Shown here: positions 7,853 through 8,033 of the stretch, piece after piece | Position numbering within the stretch: position 1 is the stretch's first letter | How the letters are laid out: every line of letters begins with the position of its first letter | NCBI GenBank assembly: GCA_007118445.1 | Contig: SKRP01000194.1 | Location: forward strand, 1-8,033 | Length of the DNA stretch: 8,033 nucleotides | Direction of reading: 5' to 3' | Source of the DNA: Natronohydrobacter sp. | GTDB lineage: Bacteria; Pseudomonadota; Alphaproteobacteria; Rhodobacterales; Rhodobacteraceae | Translations under genes and position numbers: made by a program | The notes under the pieces: model-generated | What the model was told of the DNA's origin: nothing | The model's database searches: none | What the model saw: only the letters and a program-made list of their open reading frames with translations

Positions 7853-8033
7853 ATGGAAAAGGACTACTCGCAATCTGTTTCGATGATGTGCTCAACTTGT
7901 GGGAGTAGGGATTTTTCATTTGACGATGAAAACGGCCCAGTGCGCTGCGCAGAATGTGGCCGAGTGTTTTCTCGTGAAGAGCTCTTTTGTGAAAATGGAG
8001 CTCTTGTGGATGCGGCGGTTGATGACATGAAGG
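7853..8033 (+). CDS. small zinc-ribbon protein, truncated by the window edge
   Basis: Sixty residues are visible. Two CxxC pairs, C13/C16 in CSTCGS and C32/C35 in CAECGR, spaced by 15 residues, make a zinc ribbon. It is followed by FSREELFCENGALVDAAVDDMK, an acidic, probably helical segment. From memory this resembles small zinc-binding proteins often found in prophages or mobile regions (ECs_2282-type), but that is a recollection of pattern, not a match I could test. The in-frame stop at 7841 means the ATG at 7853 is the earliest possible start. The reading frame is about 49% GC and uses codons such as TCA, AAT, TTT and GGA that are rare in the genes to its left. The C-terminus is unseen. 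Confidence 0.65.
   Translation, partial: MEKDYSQSVSMMCSTCGSRDFSFDDENGPVRCAECGRVFSREELFCENGALVDAAVDDMK

Overview
The window reads as chromosomal DNA of an alphaproteobacterium, most likely Rhodobacterales (Rhodobacter/Paracoccus/Roseobacter type). The basis is the high GC with a strong preference for G/C third positions, the obg-proB arrangement, an IalB-family periplasmic protein, and the style of the DUF853 ATPase and ALDH7 proteins. This placement comes from reading family features, not from a database search.

Layout. Positions 1-3602 hold three genes on the minus strand. Read in the direction of transcription, they are a HerA-like/DUF853 (YjgR) ATPase, then a 142-base gap with a near-perfect terminator palindrome, then obg (ribosome-assembly GTPase), overlapping by 13 bases the start of proB (glutamate 5-kinase), which runs off the left edge. 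Positions 3603-4188 are a large non-coding gap. It holds a strong intrinsic terminator on the plus strand with no gene before it, a good sigma70-type promoter followed about 80 bases later by a second intrinsic terminator (a compact small-RNA-like unit), and a hairpin cluster in front of the next gene. From 4189 the genes are on the plus strand: an IalB-family secreted protein with its own terminator, then a tight two-gene operon encoding an ALDH7-type alpha-aminoadipate semialdehyde dehydrogenase (amaB) and an FAD-dependent L-pipecolate oxidase-like enzyme (amaA). The last 180 bases open a new gene for a small zinc-ribbon protein in clearly lower-GC DNA.

How the genes work together. amaA and amaB would carry out consecutive steps of lysine/pipecolate catabolism: L-pipecolate is oxidised to piperideine-6-carboxylate, which opens to aminoadipate semialdehyde and is oxidised to alpha-aminoadipate. 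They are translationally coupled: amaA uses a TTG start inside the last codons of amaB. obg and proB are likewise coupled, linking a housekeeping GTPase with the first step of proline synthesis. The other genes have no obvious pathway link.

Most of the window is ordinary core genome, and I see no new multi-gene system. The parts most worth a second look are the two possible small RNAs in 3660-4001, one with an anti-Shine-Dalgarno-like CCTCC loop, and the abrupt composition change at the right end, which may mark an accessory region.
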